Source: DATBMY01 sp036554605
GTDB taxonomy: Bacteria; Acidobacteriota; Blastocatellia; UBA7656
Direction of reading: 5' to 3'
Length of the DNA: 30,480 bases
Assembly: GCA_036554605.1 (NCBI GenBank)
Contig: DATBMY010000184.1
Span: 1-30,480, forward strand
Of this stretch, positions 7,561 through 14,982 are shown piece by piece (positions within the stretch are counted from its first letter, which is position 1; the number at the start of each line of letters is the position of its first letter). Under the pieces are notes generated by a model, which was not told where the DNA came from, ran no database searches, and worked only from the letters and a program-made list of their open reading frames with translations. The position numbers and the translations under genes are program-made.

Positions 7561-8715
7561 ATGGATTTCTCCCTGACCGACGAGCAGGATCAATATCTGA
7601 AATCTCTCGGCGATTTTCTGGCCGCGGAGATCGAGCCGCACGCCGCTGAGCTTGACCGCACGGAAGAGTTTCGCCGCGAGAATCTTGCGGCTCTTGCGCG
7701 ATTCGGATACACGGGTCTCAATTTTCCGGAAGAGTACGGGGGCACGGGCGCGGACCTGCTGACGACCACGATGGCCTCAATCGAGCTTGCGCGCGCGTGC
7801 GCCGCGACCGCCCTTTCCGTGGGCGCAAGCCTCGCCCTCTGCGGCTACCCAATCTTAAGACACGGGACCGAAGAGCAGCGCCGCCGCTACCTTCCCCGGC
7901 TTATAGCGGGCGAGCTTATAGGCGCGCTTGCGCTGACGGAGCCCGGCGCGGGAAGCGACCTTGCCTCTATAAAAACCCGCGCTACCCGGCGCGGCGATAG
8001 CTTCATAATAAACGGCACAAAGACATACATCACCAATGGTCCGATAGCAGACCTCGTGCTCGTCTTCGTCAGGACCGATTCACAACAGGGCGCGCGCGGT
8101 TACAGCTTGATACTGGTCGAATCCGGCACTCCCGGTTTTGTTCGCGGCCGCAAGCTTGAAAAGATGGGCGTAAGAGGATCGCCTACGTCCGAGCTCTATT
8201 TTGAAGACTGCGAGGTGAGCGCGGCCAACGTGGTCGGGGATGCGAACGCGGGCTTCCCTCTTTTGATGAAATGTCTCGCTTATGATCGCGTCGGCATGGC
8301 CTGCTTCTGTCTCGGGATTGCGAAGGCGAGCCTTGACGAGGCCTTGCGCTTCGCAACCGAGCGCAAAGCCTTTGGCTCGCCCCTTGTAGCCTTTGAAGAG
8401 ATCAGCTTCAAGCTGGCGGAGATGAAAGCCGAAATAGACACGGCAGAGCTGCTGATACTGCGCGCCGCCTGGCTTCATGACCAGGGCGCGGACGTTACGG
8501 TTGAGGCTTCGACCGCGAAGCTCTACGTATCGGAAGTCGCAAAGCGAGCGGCCGATTACGCGGTGCAGATTCATGGCGGGGCAGGGTACTTTCGCGATTA
8601 TCGAGTCGAGCGGCTTTATCGCGACGCCCGGCTTTGCGAGATAGGCGAAGGGACCAGCGAGATACAGCGAATGATAATTGCCCGCTCTATACTCGGCCCG
8701 ACGACTCACGGATGA
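7561..8715 (+). CDS. Acyl-CoA dehydrogenase (second copy)
   Basis: A second, divergent FAD acyl-CoA dehydrogenase of 384 residues. It shows MDFSLTDEQDQY at the N-terminus, ALTEPGAGSDLASIKTRA (about 122-139) and TYITNGPIADL (about 153-163) for flavin and substrate. IHGGAGYFRDYRVERLYRD and GEGTSEIQ in the C-terminal helices carry the catalytic-type Glu (E363). The overall resemblance to the dehydrogenase at 5761-6903 is that of family members rather than recent duplicates, so different substrates are likely. GAGGAG stands about six bases before the ATG. It ends this plus-strand run; the next gene is convergent, 32 bases away, with no obvious terminator hairpin between them. Confidence 0.93.
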   Translation: MDFSLTDEQDQYLKSLGDFLAAEIEPHAAELDRTEEFRRENLAALARFGYTGLNFPEEYGGTGADLLTTTMASIELARACAATALSVGASLALCGYPILRHGTEEQRRRYLPRLIAGELIGALALTEPGAGSDLASIKTRATRRGDSFIINGTKTYITNGPIADLVLVFVRTDSQQGARGYSLILVESGTPGFVRGRKLEKMGVRGSPTSELYFEDCEVSAANVVGDANAGFPLLMKCLAYDRVGMACFCLGIAKASLDEALRFATERKAFGSPLVAFEEISFKLAEMKAEIDTAELLILRAAWLHDQGADVTVEASTAKLYVSEVAKRAADYAVQIHGGAGYFRDYRVERLYRDARLCEIGEGTSEIQRMIIARSILGPTTHG

Positions 8716-8747
8716 ACTGAGAGATTATATAAAGAAAAGCGGCGGGA

Positions 8748-9203
8748 TCAGTGCTTGAACTGTTCCTTCTCGCGATTTACTGGCTTCCTGCGCTCGGCAA
8801 GCGCATGTCCATTTCGACGCATATGACGCGTTGAGATTATCTTAACTATTAACGAGAGAAACTGATCAAACTCTATAGGCTTTTGGCATACGGCGCTCGC
8901 GCCCAGCTCTTTCGCGCGATTGAGGTACTGTTTTTCGACCGCGCTCATGGCAATTATAGGAATGCCCCCCAGCTTCCCATCTTCCCTGATCAGGCGTATG
9001 AGGTCGAGCCCGCTCACCTTCGGCATATTTATATCGGTGACTATCAGATCAGGCTGGGTTGAGCGCGCTTTCAGGTATGCTTCCTGCCCGTCCCCGGCAC
9101 AGCTGACTTCGAACCCTTCAAGCTCGAACAACATCGCCAGAGCAAATCTGGTGTCCGCGTCATCCTCCACCAGAAGTATTTTTCCTTTTGTCTCCGCTGC
9201 CAT
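8748..9203 (-). CDS. Stand-alone CheY-like response regulator
   Basis: Single receiver domain of 151 residues with no output domain. The acidic pair D14/D15 (LLVEDD), the phospho-acceptor D57 (VTDINMP), S87 (MSAV) and K108 (QKP) are all present, so it should be phosphorylated by a histidine kinase encoded elsewhere. A basic tail of about 25 residues, with NREKEQFKH at its end, follows the domain. The frame could be extended upstream to 9284. I place the start at ATG 9203 because homologous receivers begin just before KILLVEDD and the extra 27 residues do not look like coding sequence. No partner kinase is near, so it may act in a phosphorelay or on a motility or polarity target. Confidence 0.87.
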   Translation of the reverse strand: MAAETKGKILLVEDDADTRFALAMLFELEGFEVSCAGDGQEAYLKARSTQPDLIVTDINMPKVSGLDLIRLIREDGKLGGIPIIAMSAVEKQYLNRAKELGASAVCQKPIEFDQFLSLIVKIISTRHMRRNGHALAERRKPVNREKEQFKH

Positions 9204-9606
9204 CACTTTATCACTACGTTCCCTATAAATTTCCGTTCCCAAGGTCGCTGTAACCGTCCGGTACAGCGGCTTGGTTACACACATTCATTAGAGCAATTAA
9301 CGTACCGCTAATGTTGTCCGTCCCGCCTCGTTTTATCAACATTCTACCAACGCGCATGAGCGGCTCAAGACGGCGGCTAACATATTTTGGGACCCGCACC
9401 CGACAGTCTATGTCACAATTCTCATCGTCGGGTGACTGCTTATCATACTGGAAAGGGCCTTAGTATATATTCCCATTCTTCCAAACCCGTAGCGTGACTT
9501 GCAGGTCGGGATATTACGCGTGCTGCTACTGTTCAGGAGATGGGATCTCTCCTAATTGCAATTGCCGGCGCGGTTAGCATTTTAAGTTTGCATCCCGAAT
9601 CAAGGT
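9204..9606. other. Non-coding gap between the mqnD-type gene and the response regulator
   Basis: About 400 bases with no convincing gene, and AT-richer than the neighbours. Three inverted repeats are visible. An interrupted palindrome at 9246-9268 (CGCTGT...ACAGCG with inner ACCG/CGGT and one bulged base) lies in the regulator's leader. CACCCGAC/GTCGGGTG is at 9397-9404 and 9427-9434 with a 22-base loop. AGGAGA/TCTCCT is at about 9536-9554, downstream of the minus-strand mqnD gene, but it lacks a T-run on that strand. No promoter matched well enough to call. A small RNA or regulator-controlled leader is possible but unsupported. Confidence 0.5.
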
Positions 9607-10440
9607 TCAAGCGAACTCCAGCTCGACGGGCCGGGGGATTATTCCCGCCTCGAAGGCGCGAGTCAAAAGCAGCCGCACGGCCTTGCGCCCGCGCTCGCCG
9701 TAATCAATCGTGTAGTCGTTTACGTACATCCCGACAAACTTATCCGTCAGATCCGTATGCATGCCTCGCGCATACTTGAGGCTGTGGCGTACCGCATCCT
9801 CACGATGCTCCAGCCCGTACTCGATGGACTGCTTGAGGAGATCAGAGACGCGGCCTATAAGCTCCGGGCCGAGCGATTTCTTTATGGCGTTGCCGCCGAG
9901 CGGAAGCGGTAGCCCGGTCTGCTCCATCCACCATTCGCCGAGGTCAATAATCTTGCTGAAGCCGAGCGCCGAATAGGTCAATTGCCCTTCGTGTATGAGC
10001 AGCCCCGCGTCCGCCTCGCCGCGCTCGACCGCATCCATGATCTTGTCGAATGCGATGACGATTGTCTCCACCTTGCCGAGACAAAGCTGCAAGGTGAGAA
10101 AAGCGGTCGTCATCTCGCCCGGCACCGCGATCTTTTTGCGGCGCACTTCGTCTATCGACATGTGATCGCGCGCGATCACCATCGGTCCGTAGTTTTCACC
10201 CATCGACGCGCCGGATGTGAGCAGCGCGTATTGATCGAGAACGTAGGCATAGGCATGAATCGATATAGCCGTCACGTCCAGCTCCGTCTTCATTGCCCGC
10301 CGGTTTAGCGTCTCTATATCTTCGATAATATGGCGAAACGCGAGGTCCCCGGTCTCAATCTTGTCGGCCGCCAGCGCGTAAAACATGAATGCGTCATCGG
10401 GGTCGGGACTATGCCCGAGCGTTATCTCTCTCTTATCCAT
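9607..10440 (-). CDS. mqnD: Menaquinone pathway protein, MqnD (MqnA/MqnD) family
   Basis: Periplasmic-binding-protein fold of the MqnA/MqnD family, 277 residues. In the futalosine route MqnD converts cyclic de-hypoxanthine futalosine to 1,4-dihydroxy-6-naphthoate. The N-terminal GHSPDPDDAFMFYALA matches the family's SPCPNDTF-type opening. Further family features are DVTAISIHAYAY, the GENYGPM loop, IAVPGEMTTAFLTL and the GLLIHEGQLTY segment. The unusual SPDPDDAFMF leaves some room for a paralogous role. The open frame begins at 10503, but ATG at 10440 is the better start: AGGATAGG stands directly before it and homologues begin near there. No other mqn gene is in view. It is transcribed divergently from eno. 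Confidence 0.8.
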   Translation of the reverse strand: MDKREITLGHSPDPDDAFMFYALAADKIETGDLAFRHIIEDIETLNRRAMKTELDVTAISIHAYAYVLDQYALLTSGASMGENYGPMVIARDHMSIDEVRRKKIAVPGEMTTAFLTLQLCLGKVETIVIAFDKIMDAVERGEADAGLLIHEGQLTYSALGFSKIIDLGEWWMEQTGLPLPLGGNAIKKSLGPELIGRVSDLLKQSIEYGLEHREDAVRHSLKYARGMHTDLTDKFVGMYVNDYTIDYGERGRKAVRLLLTRAFEAGIIPRPVELEFA

Positions 10441-10526
10441 ACCTATCCTGCGCCGAAGCGCCCTCCTGATTGAAAAAATAGCGACCCGCTCACGGCGGCA
10501 CAAGCGACACCAGTGCGAAACGGCAA

Positions 10527-10556
10527 ACTATAGCGGCCTGCTACGGCCAGAGGCAA
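10527..10556 (-). promoter_or_regulatory. Putative promoter of the MqnD-family gene
   Basis: On the minus strand TTGCCT (10556-10551) and TATAGT (10532-10527) are 18 bases apart, matching consensus at four and five of six positions. This gives a leader of roughly 80 bases before ATG 10440. The leader contains a GCGC-TTCG-GCGC tetraloop hairpin just ahead of the ribosome-binding site. Confidence 0.45.
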
Positions 10557-10614
10557 GCGCGGATTGCGCCGTCTCGGCGCCGCACGCGTTGTCGATGGCA
10601 AACTGCTTTGCGGT

Positions 10615-10629
10615 CGGCTATCATAGCCG
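10615..10629. promoter_or_regulatory. Perfect palindrome upstream of eno, possible operator
   Basis: CGGCTAT-C-ATAGCCG is a perfect seven-base inverted repeat with a one-base centre, located 40 bases before the enolase ATG in the divergent mqnD/eno gap. It contains TATCAT (10619-10624), a possible -10 element for eno, so a bound protein could block that promoter. No matching regulator can be named. Confidence 0.4.
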
Positions 10630-10669
10630 CTCTGGATTAATGATATTAAATGAATAAAACGGAGCGAAT

Positions 10670-12004
10670 ATGACGATAATCGAGCGAGTGAGCGCAAGAG
10701 AGATACTTGATTCGCGAGGCAATCCGACCGTCGAAGCCGAAGTCGCGCTGTCGAGCGGCATCGTCGGGCGCGCGGCCGTCCCTTCCGGCGCATCGACCGG
10801 TGAAAACGAGGCCCTCGAACTGCGCGATAACGACAAGAAGCGCTACCTTGGCAAGGGAGCTTTAAAAGCGGTGGCAAACGTCAACGGTCCCATCGCCAAA
10901 GCGGTGACCGGACGCGATGCGCTCGTGCAGGCGGACGTGGATCTTGCCATGCTCGCCGCCGACGCCACACCTAACAAGCGCAAGCTCGGCGCAAACGCGA
11001 TACTGGCCGTGTCGCTGGCGACGGCGCGCGCGGCCTCAGACGCGCTGGGCCTGCCGCTTTATCAATACCTGGGCGGCGTGGGCGCGAGAGTGCTGCCCGT
11101 CCCGCTTATGAATATTCTCAACGGCGGAGCGCACGCGGACAATAACGTCGACCTGCAAGAATTCATGATCGTTCCGGCCGGGTTCCAGAAGTTTTCCGAC
11201 GCCTTGCGGGCCGGGGTCGAAGTCTTCCACTCGCTAAAGGCGGTGCTCAAGAAGCGGGGCTATTCGACCACGGTGGGCGATGAGGGCGGGTTTGCTCCGA
11301 ACCTCAAATCCAATGAAGAGGCGATTGAATCGATCCTTGAAGCGATAGCTCAGGCCGGATACAAAGCGGGCGAGCAGGTCGCGCTGGCGCTTGACGCCGC
11401 GGCGAGCGAGTTCCACGAAAACGGCGCGTACGTATTCAAGAAATCGACGGGCGAGCGCAAATCGGCCGACGACATGGTGGCGCTCTATTCGAACTGGGTG
11501 AAGCAGTATCCTATAGCCTCGATCGAAGACGGGCTGGCCGAGGGCGACTGGAAAGGATGGGCGACGCTGACGCGCGCGCTCGGCGACCGTGTCCAGCTTG
11601 TCGGAGACGACCTGTTCGTTACCAATACCGAATATCTTTCTCGCGGCATACGCGAGGGCATCGCCAATTCTATACTGGTGAAGGTGAATCAGATCGGGTC
11701 GCTGACTGAAACGCTCGACGCTATCGAGCTTGCAAAGGCAAGCCGTTACACCTCGGTTATCTCGCACCGTTCGGGCGAAACCGAAGATACTTTCATCGCT
11801 GACCTTGCAGTTGCGACAAGCGCGGGCCAGATAAAAACCGGCTCCGCCAGCCGCACCGACCGCGTGGCAAAGTACAACCAGCTGCTTCGCATAGAGGAAG
11901 AGCTGGGCGCGGCCGCCCGCTACGCCGGATACGGCGCGTTTACAAGCGCGCGCGTGGCCGAGCGGTTCGAGAAACGCCAGCAACGCGCCGCCGAGAAGAA
12001 ATAG
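10670..12004 (+). CDS. eno: Enolase (phosphopyruvate hydratase)
   Basis: Glycolytic enzyme interconverting 2-phosphoglycerate and phosphoenolpyruvate. The 444-residue product is full length. It opens with IERVSAREILDSRGNPTVEAEV and has the flexible loop PSGASTGENEALELRD and the substrate region LMNILNGGAHADNNVDLQEFMI. Metal ligands lie in LALDAAASEF, SIEDGLAEGDW and VGDDLFVTN, and the signature is SHRSGETEDTFIADLAVA. A Lys/Arg-rich tail of about 15 residues ends the protein. CGGAG lies before the ATG with good spacing. rsgA follows nine bases after the stop, so the two genes probably share a transcript. A palindrome at 10615-10629 may control expression. Confidence 0.98.
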   Translation: MTIIERVSAREILDSRGNPTVEAEVALSSGIVGRAAVPSGASTGENEALELRDNDKKRYLGKGALKAVANVNGPIAKAVTGRDALVQADVDLAMLAADATPNKRKLGANAILAVSLATARAASDALGLPLYQYLGGVGARVLPVPLMNILNGGAHADNNVDLQEFMIVPAGFQKFSDALRAGVEVFHSLKAVLKKRGYSTTVGDEGGFAPNLKSNEEAIESILEAIAQAGYKAGEQVALALDAAASEFHENGAYVFKKSTGERKSADDMVALYSNWVKQYPIASIEDGLAEGDWKGWATLTRALGDRVQLVGDDLFVTNTEYLSRGIREGIANSILVKVNQIGSLTETLDAIELAKASRYTSVISHRSGETEDTFIADLAVATSAGQIKTGSASRTDRVAKYNQLLRIEEELGAAARYAGYGAFTSARVAERFEKRQQRAAEKK

Positions 12005-12012
12005 AGAACTGC

Positions 12013-13083
12013 ATGTACGACCTCAAGACCCTCGGCTGGGACCCAACTTTCGAAAGCGCTTTCGAGCCTCACCGCGAGCAGGGTCTTTTTCCGGGCCGCG
12101 TCGCGCTCGAATATAAGGGGCTTTATCGCATCTTTGCCGAAAGCGGCGAGCTGCTTGCGGAAGTTACCGGGCGGTTGCGTTACGAGGCGCGAAGCCGAGC
12201 GGATTTCCCGGCCGTGGGCGATTGGGTCGGGCTCGGCCCCGCCGTCGAAAAGCGCGCGCAGATTCAAACGGTGCTGCCGCGCAAAAGCAAATTCTCTCGC
12301 AAGGCCGCCGGCGACGCGGCCGAAGAGCAGATAGTGGCGACAAACATCGATACGGTCTTTCTGGTAATGGGGCTCGACAACGATTACAACCTGCGCCGGA
12401 TGGAGAGATATCTGGCGGTGGCTCTCGAAAGCGGCTCGCGCCCCGTGGTCGTGTTGAGCAAAGCCGACCTGTGGCCACACGACGTAGTCGCATCGCGCTC
12501 CGAGGAAGTAAAAGCGATCGCGGGCGCGGTTGAGGTCTGCGCGATAAGCTCAAAGAGCAATCAGGGACTCGAAGAAGTGAGGCAGTACCTTGCGGAGGGT
12601 TTGACGGGCGCCTTTTTAGGATCGAGCGGCGTTGGAAAATCTACGCTCATAAACCGCCTGCTCGGGCGCGAGCGTCAGAAGGTCAACGAAGTCCGCGCGG
12701 GCGACGACCGCGGGCGTCACACGACGCGCCATCGCGAGTTGATAGTGCTGCCTTCGGGCGGGCTGCTGATTGATACGCCGGGCATGCGCGAGCTACAGCT
12801 ATGGGATGTCGATGAATCGCTCCACGACACGTTCGCCGACATAGAGACAATCGCGCGCGACTGCTATTTCAGGGATTGCCGCCACAAGGACGAGCCTGGC
12901 TGCGCCGTAAAATCAGCGCTGGAAGAAGGCACGCTCGACCGGGCGCGATTCGGGAATTATATGAAGCTGCAAAAGGAGGCCGAGCACGTCGAGGCGCTTC
13001 AGGATGTAAGGGCGCGCCAGAACCGCAAGGAGCGCGATAAGAAAATTCACAAGGCCATGAGGAGGATGAAAAAACACCGGTAG
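12013..13083 (+). CDS. rsgA: Ribosome small-subunit biogenesis GTPase RsgA
   Basis: Circularly permuted GTPase that helps the 30S subunit mature and leaves when GTP is hydrolysed. The 356-residue protein has an N-terminal OB-fold (about 25-90). The G motifs follow in permuted order: SKAD (G4, 149-152), the P-loop GSSGVGKST (203-211), a TTRH switch and DTPG (254-257). The C-terminal zinc site has C284, C289, H291 and C297. The G4 motif has Ser instead of the common Asn. The C-terminus is strongly basic (KKIHKAMRRMKKH), suited to RNA contact. It starts nine bases after eno, with only a weak ribosome-binding site (GAGAA), consistent with coupling to the upstream gene. Confidence 0.96.
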   Translation: MYDLKTLGWDPTFESAFEPHREQGLFPGRVALEYKGLYRIFAESGELLAEVTGRLRYEARSRADFPAVGDWVGLGPAVEKRAQIQTVLPRKSKFSRKAAGDAAEEQIVATNIDTVFLVMGLDNDYNLRRMERYLAVALESGSRPVVVLSKADLWPHDVVASRSEEVKAIAGAVEVCAISSKSNQGLEEVRQYLAEGLTGAFLGSSGVGKSTLINRLLGRERQKVNEVRAGDDRGRHTTRHRELIVLPSGGLLIDTPGMRELQLWDVDESLHDTFADIETIARDCYFRDCRHKDEPGCAVKSALEEGTLDRARFGNYMKLQKEAEHVEALQDVRARQNRKERDKKIHKAMRRMKKHR

Positions 13084-13101
13084 CCGCCTCGACGAAAAAG
13101 C

Positions 13102-13932
13102 ATGAAACCTATACAGACAGCCGAGCTTTTCCTCCCCCTTCAAAAAGAGCTTGTCTCTTTGCTCAGAGGCCTTGCGCCGGACGATTGGTCCAGACCGACG
13201 ATGGCGGGGAAGTGGACCGTTAAAGATATCGTGGCGCATATCCTCGACGGCGACCTGCGCAGGCTCTCCATGCATCGCGACGGCTATTTTCAAGCTTCGA
13301 CCGACCCCTCGCCCGAGGGGTATAACGATCTGGTCGCTTACCTCAATGACCTCAACGCGACCTGGAATCAAGCGACCGGGAGGCTCTCGCCCCGGGTGCT
13401 GACGGACCTTCTGGAATGGTCCGGGCCGCAGGTGGCGAACTTCTTCGCCTCGCTCGATTCCGGCGGCCCGGCACTCTGGCCGGTAGCCTGGGCCGGGCAG
13501 GAGCAATCCGCGAACTGGATGGACATAGGGCGAGACTACACCGAGAAGTGGCATCACCAGGCGCAGATTCGGGATGCGGTCGGCGCGACCCCGATAATGG
13601 AGCGCCGGTGGCTTTATCCCGTAATCGCGCTCTCGATGTACGCGCTGCCGCATGCGTTTCGCTCGATTGATGCTGCAACGGGCGATGCCGTCAGCATAAT
13701 AATCGAGGGCGAAGCGGGCGGGCGCTGGTTCATGCTTCGCGATGAGCGCGAGTGGAGCATAAAAGAAGGCGAGGTCGCAAATCCTCGATTAAGCGTTCGG
13801 ATGGATGCGGACACCGCGTGGCGGTTGTTCTTCAACGGGCTAAGCGCTCAGGACACAGGTCGCCGCGTCATAACGGAAGGTGACGCGCAATTGCGCGCCA
13901 CTCTCTTAAGCACGCGCGCCGTAATGGTCTAA
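13102..13932 (+). CDS. DinB/MDMPI-fold metal-binding protein (maleylpyruvate isomerase N-terminal family)
   Basis: 276 residues in the DinB-like four-helix fold used by mycothiol-dependent maleylpyruvate isomerase and by many thiol-transferase relatives. The first helix pattern LLRGLAPDDWSRPTMAGKWTVKDIVAH gives metal ligand H46. YTEKWHHQAQIRDAVG gives E148 and H152 in the ExxxH spacing of the family. A C-terminal domain of about 80 residues (about 190-270) has SCP2-like traits (RLSVRMDADTAWRLFFNG). Substrate and thiol cofactor are unknown; I would not call it a maleylpyruvate isomerase. It begins 18 bases after rsgA without a strong ribosome-binding site, so it is probably the last gene of the eno-rsgA transcript. 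Confidence 0.75.
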   Translation: MKPIQTAELFLPLQKELVSLLRGLAPDDWSRPTMAGKWTVKDIVAHILDGDLRRLSMHRDGYFQASTDPSPEGYNDLVAYLNDLNATWNQATGRLSPRVLTDLLEWSGPQVANFFASLDSGGPALWPVAWAGQEQSANWMDIGRDYTEKWHHQAQIRDAVGATPIMERRWLYPVIALSMYALPHAFRSIDAATGDAVSIIIEGEAGGRWFMLRDEREWSIKEGEVANPRLSVRMDADTAWRLFFNGLSAQDTGRRVITEGDAQLRATLLSTRAVMV

Positions 13933-13992
13933 ATCAAGCACCGGCTCTTAAAAGCCTTTTCGTGATCAATCAAACGAAACCCGAGCCTGCTC

Positions 13993-14020
13993 ACCCCTGG
14001 CTGTCGCGGGGTATTTTCTT
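13993..14020 (+). terminator. Possible weak terminator after the eno-rsgA run
   Basis: ACCCC (13993-13997) and GGGGT (14008-14012) form a five-pair stem followed by ATTTTCTT. A second small stem (GGCT...AGCC then TTTT) lies about 40 bases earlier. Both are weak, but they lie where the plus-strand run must stop before the convergent gene ending at 14076. Confidence 0.4.
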
Positions 14021-14075
14021 GTTAACCTCCGTGTCGTCGCGTGCGGAAAATATAATGAAGGCTACTTTGTGACGA

Positions 14076-14519
14076 TCACTGCTCGGCGCAGTCCAGACAT
14101 AAGCCCGCTCCACCTGGAGACTGCACGCGCAATCGTTCTCCGCAGAGGCGGCAGTGAGATTTCAGATAGATTGTCAGCAATTCGACGAGGACTTTGCCCT
14201 CATTCTTGCTTATGCCTTTGAGTATGCTTTCCAGCACCGCTCTCATGCTCGCATTAGCTTTCAGGAGCACAAGTATAATCTCCTCAGGCTTTGCGCCTCG
14301 TTCGAGCATCATCGCATATTTCCGGGGCAGTTTCTTTGATTTCGGTGCGAGGCGCAGAGTAGGCGTATTCTCGGATGAAGATAACGCGGGGGCGGTGCCG
14401 GCCGGCCCGCTCATGACGCTGGTCTTGAAACCGGATGGCTTCGCAGAGCCCTGGGCCCCACAATAAGGGCAGAACTTCGTCGTATCGGGCGAATCGGCAT
14501 GACACAATGGGCAGTTCAC
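14076..14519 (-). CDS. Double zinc-ribbon protein of unknown function
   Basis: The 147-residue protein has a zinc ribbon at each end. Cys 3, 6, 17 and 20 (CPLC...CPYC) form the first and Cys 123, 126, 141 and 144 (CRLC...CLDC) the second. Between them are a Ser/Pro/Ala-rich linker and an alpha-helical section (about 75-118, KYAMMLERGAKPEEIILVLLKANASMRAVLESILKG split by a turn). No membrane helix is seen. The frame extends to 14657, but the likely start is GTG at 14519: AAGGAG stands eight bases before it and the first zinc ribbon begins two codons later, as in other proteins of this type. Role unknown; adaptor or nucleic-acid contact is only a guess. Confidence 0.7.
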   Translation of the reverse strand: MNCPLCHADSPDTTKFCPYCGAQGSAKPSGFKTSVMSGPAGTAPALSSSENTPTLRLAPKSKKLPRKYAMMLERGAKPEEIILVLLKANASMRAVLESILKGISKNEGKVLVELLTIYLKSHCRLCGERLRVQSPGGAGLCLDCAEQ

Positions 14520-14676
14520 TAGATACTCCTTCCAACTATTGAGGACTCCGCTCGTCGTGGAGATTAATAAGGGAGAAAAGACTCTATGCTCGGTAATGGC
14601 CGTTGTCAAGTAAGCGACGGAAGGCTGAGGCGAGGCCGGCTGCCAGGGCTGTAACAAAGAGGCCGGATGAGTGAGA

Positions 14677-14790
14677 GGTCAGTTGCGGGAGCGGTCCAGA
14701 CCGGGTATGTCAGTACCGGGAGCGGGAGCGACCGGGTAGTGCTGCAACCATACCCACCCGCCGTAGCGTGTGGTACCGACATATCCGCAT
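14677..14790. repeat. Degenerate tandem plus inverted repeat (GTCAGTACCGGGAGCG type)
   Basis: Two adjacent copies of a unit of about 29 bases occur at 14678-14705 and 14708-14736, both reading GTCAGT..CGGGAGCGG....GACCGGG. An inverted, more diverged copy lies at about 14750-14786 (right arm TACCCACCCGCCG...GGTACCGACATA). Left and right arms can pair over about 35 bases with mismatches around an 11-base loop. It sits in the non-coding gap of about 460 bases between the double zinc-ribbon gene and the propeller gene. The rest of that gap (to 14982) shows no gene. Confidence 0.65.
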
Positions 14791-14982
14791 TGCTCTGACG
14801 ACTTTCTTACAGCCCTGAGTTATATTCGCTTGTTGTACCTTTTGACCTGTGATAGCTTTTACATCTGTAGTTGGCACCCTCACTCATCGAATAAATGAAT
14901 CTGCGGAGTAGTTGGGCAAGCCTTATATTACTTTTTATTGCTGGAAGAATAATTTTTGCAATGTAAGCTTAAAGGGAAAACT

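Noticed and set aside
5983..7641. 552-residue minus-strand open frame across the first acyl-CoA dehydrogenase and the zinc-ribbon gene
   Set aside because: It lies opposite well-identified genes, has an Arg/Leu/His-rich composition typical of the antisense frame of GC-rich genes, and shows no motif.
11234..11983. Long minus-strand frame opposite eno
   Set aside because: Antisense shadow of enolase; no ribosome-binding site or recognisable domain.
14658..14982. tRNA or small structured RNA gene in the gap before the propeller gene
   Set aside because: The paired structure is explained by the tandem/inverted repeat; no cloverleaf, TTCGA loop or CCA end was found.
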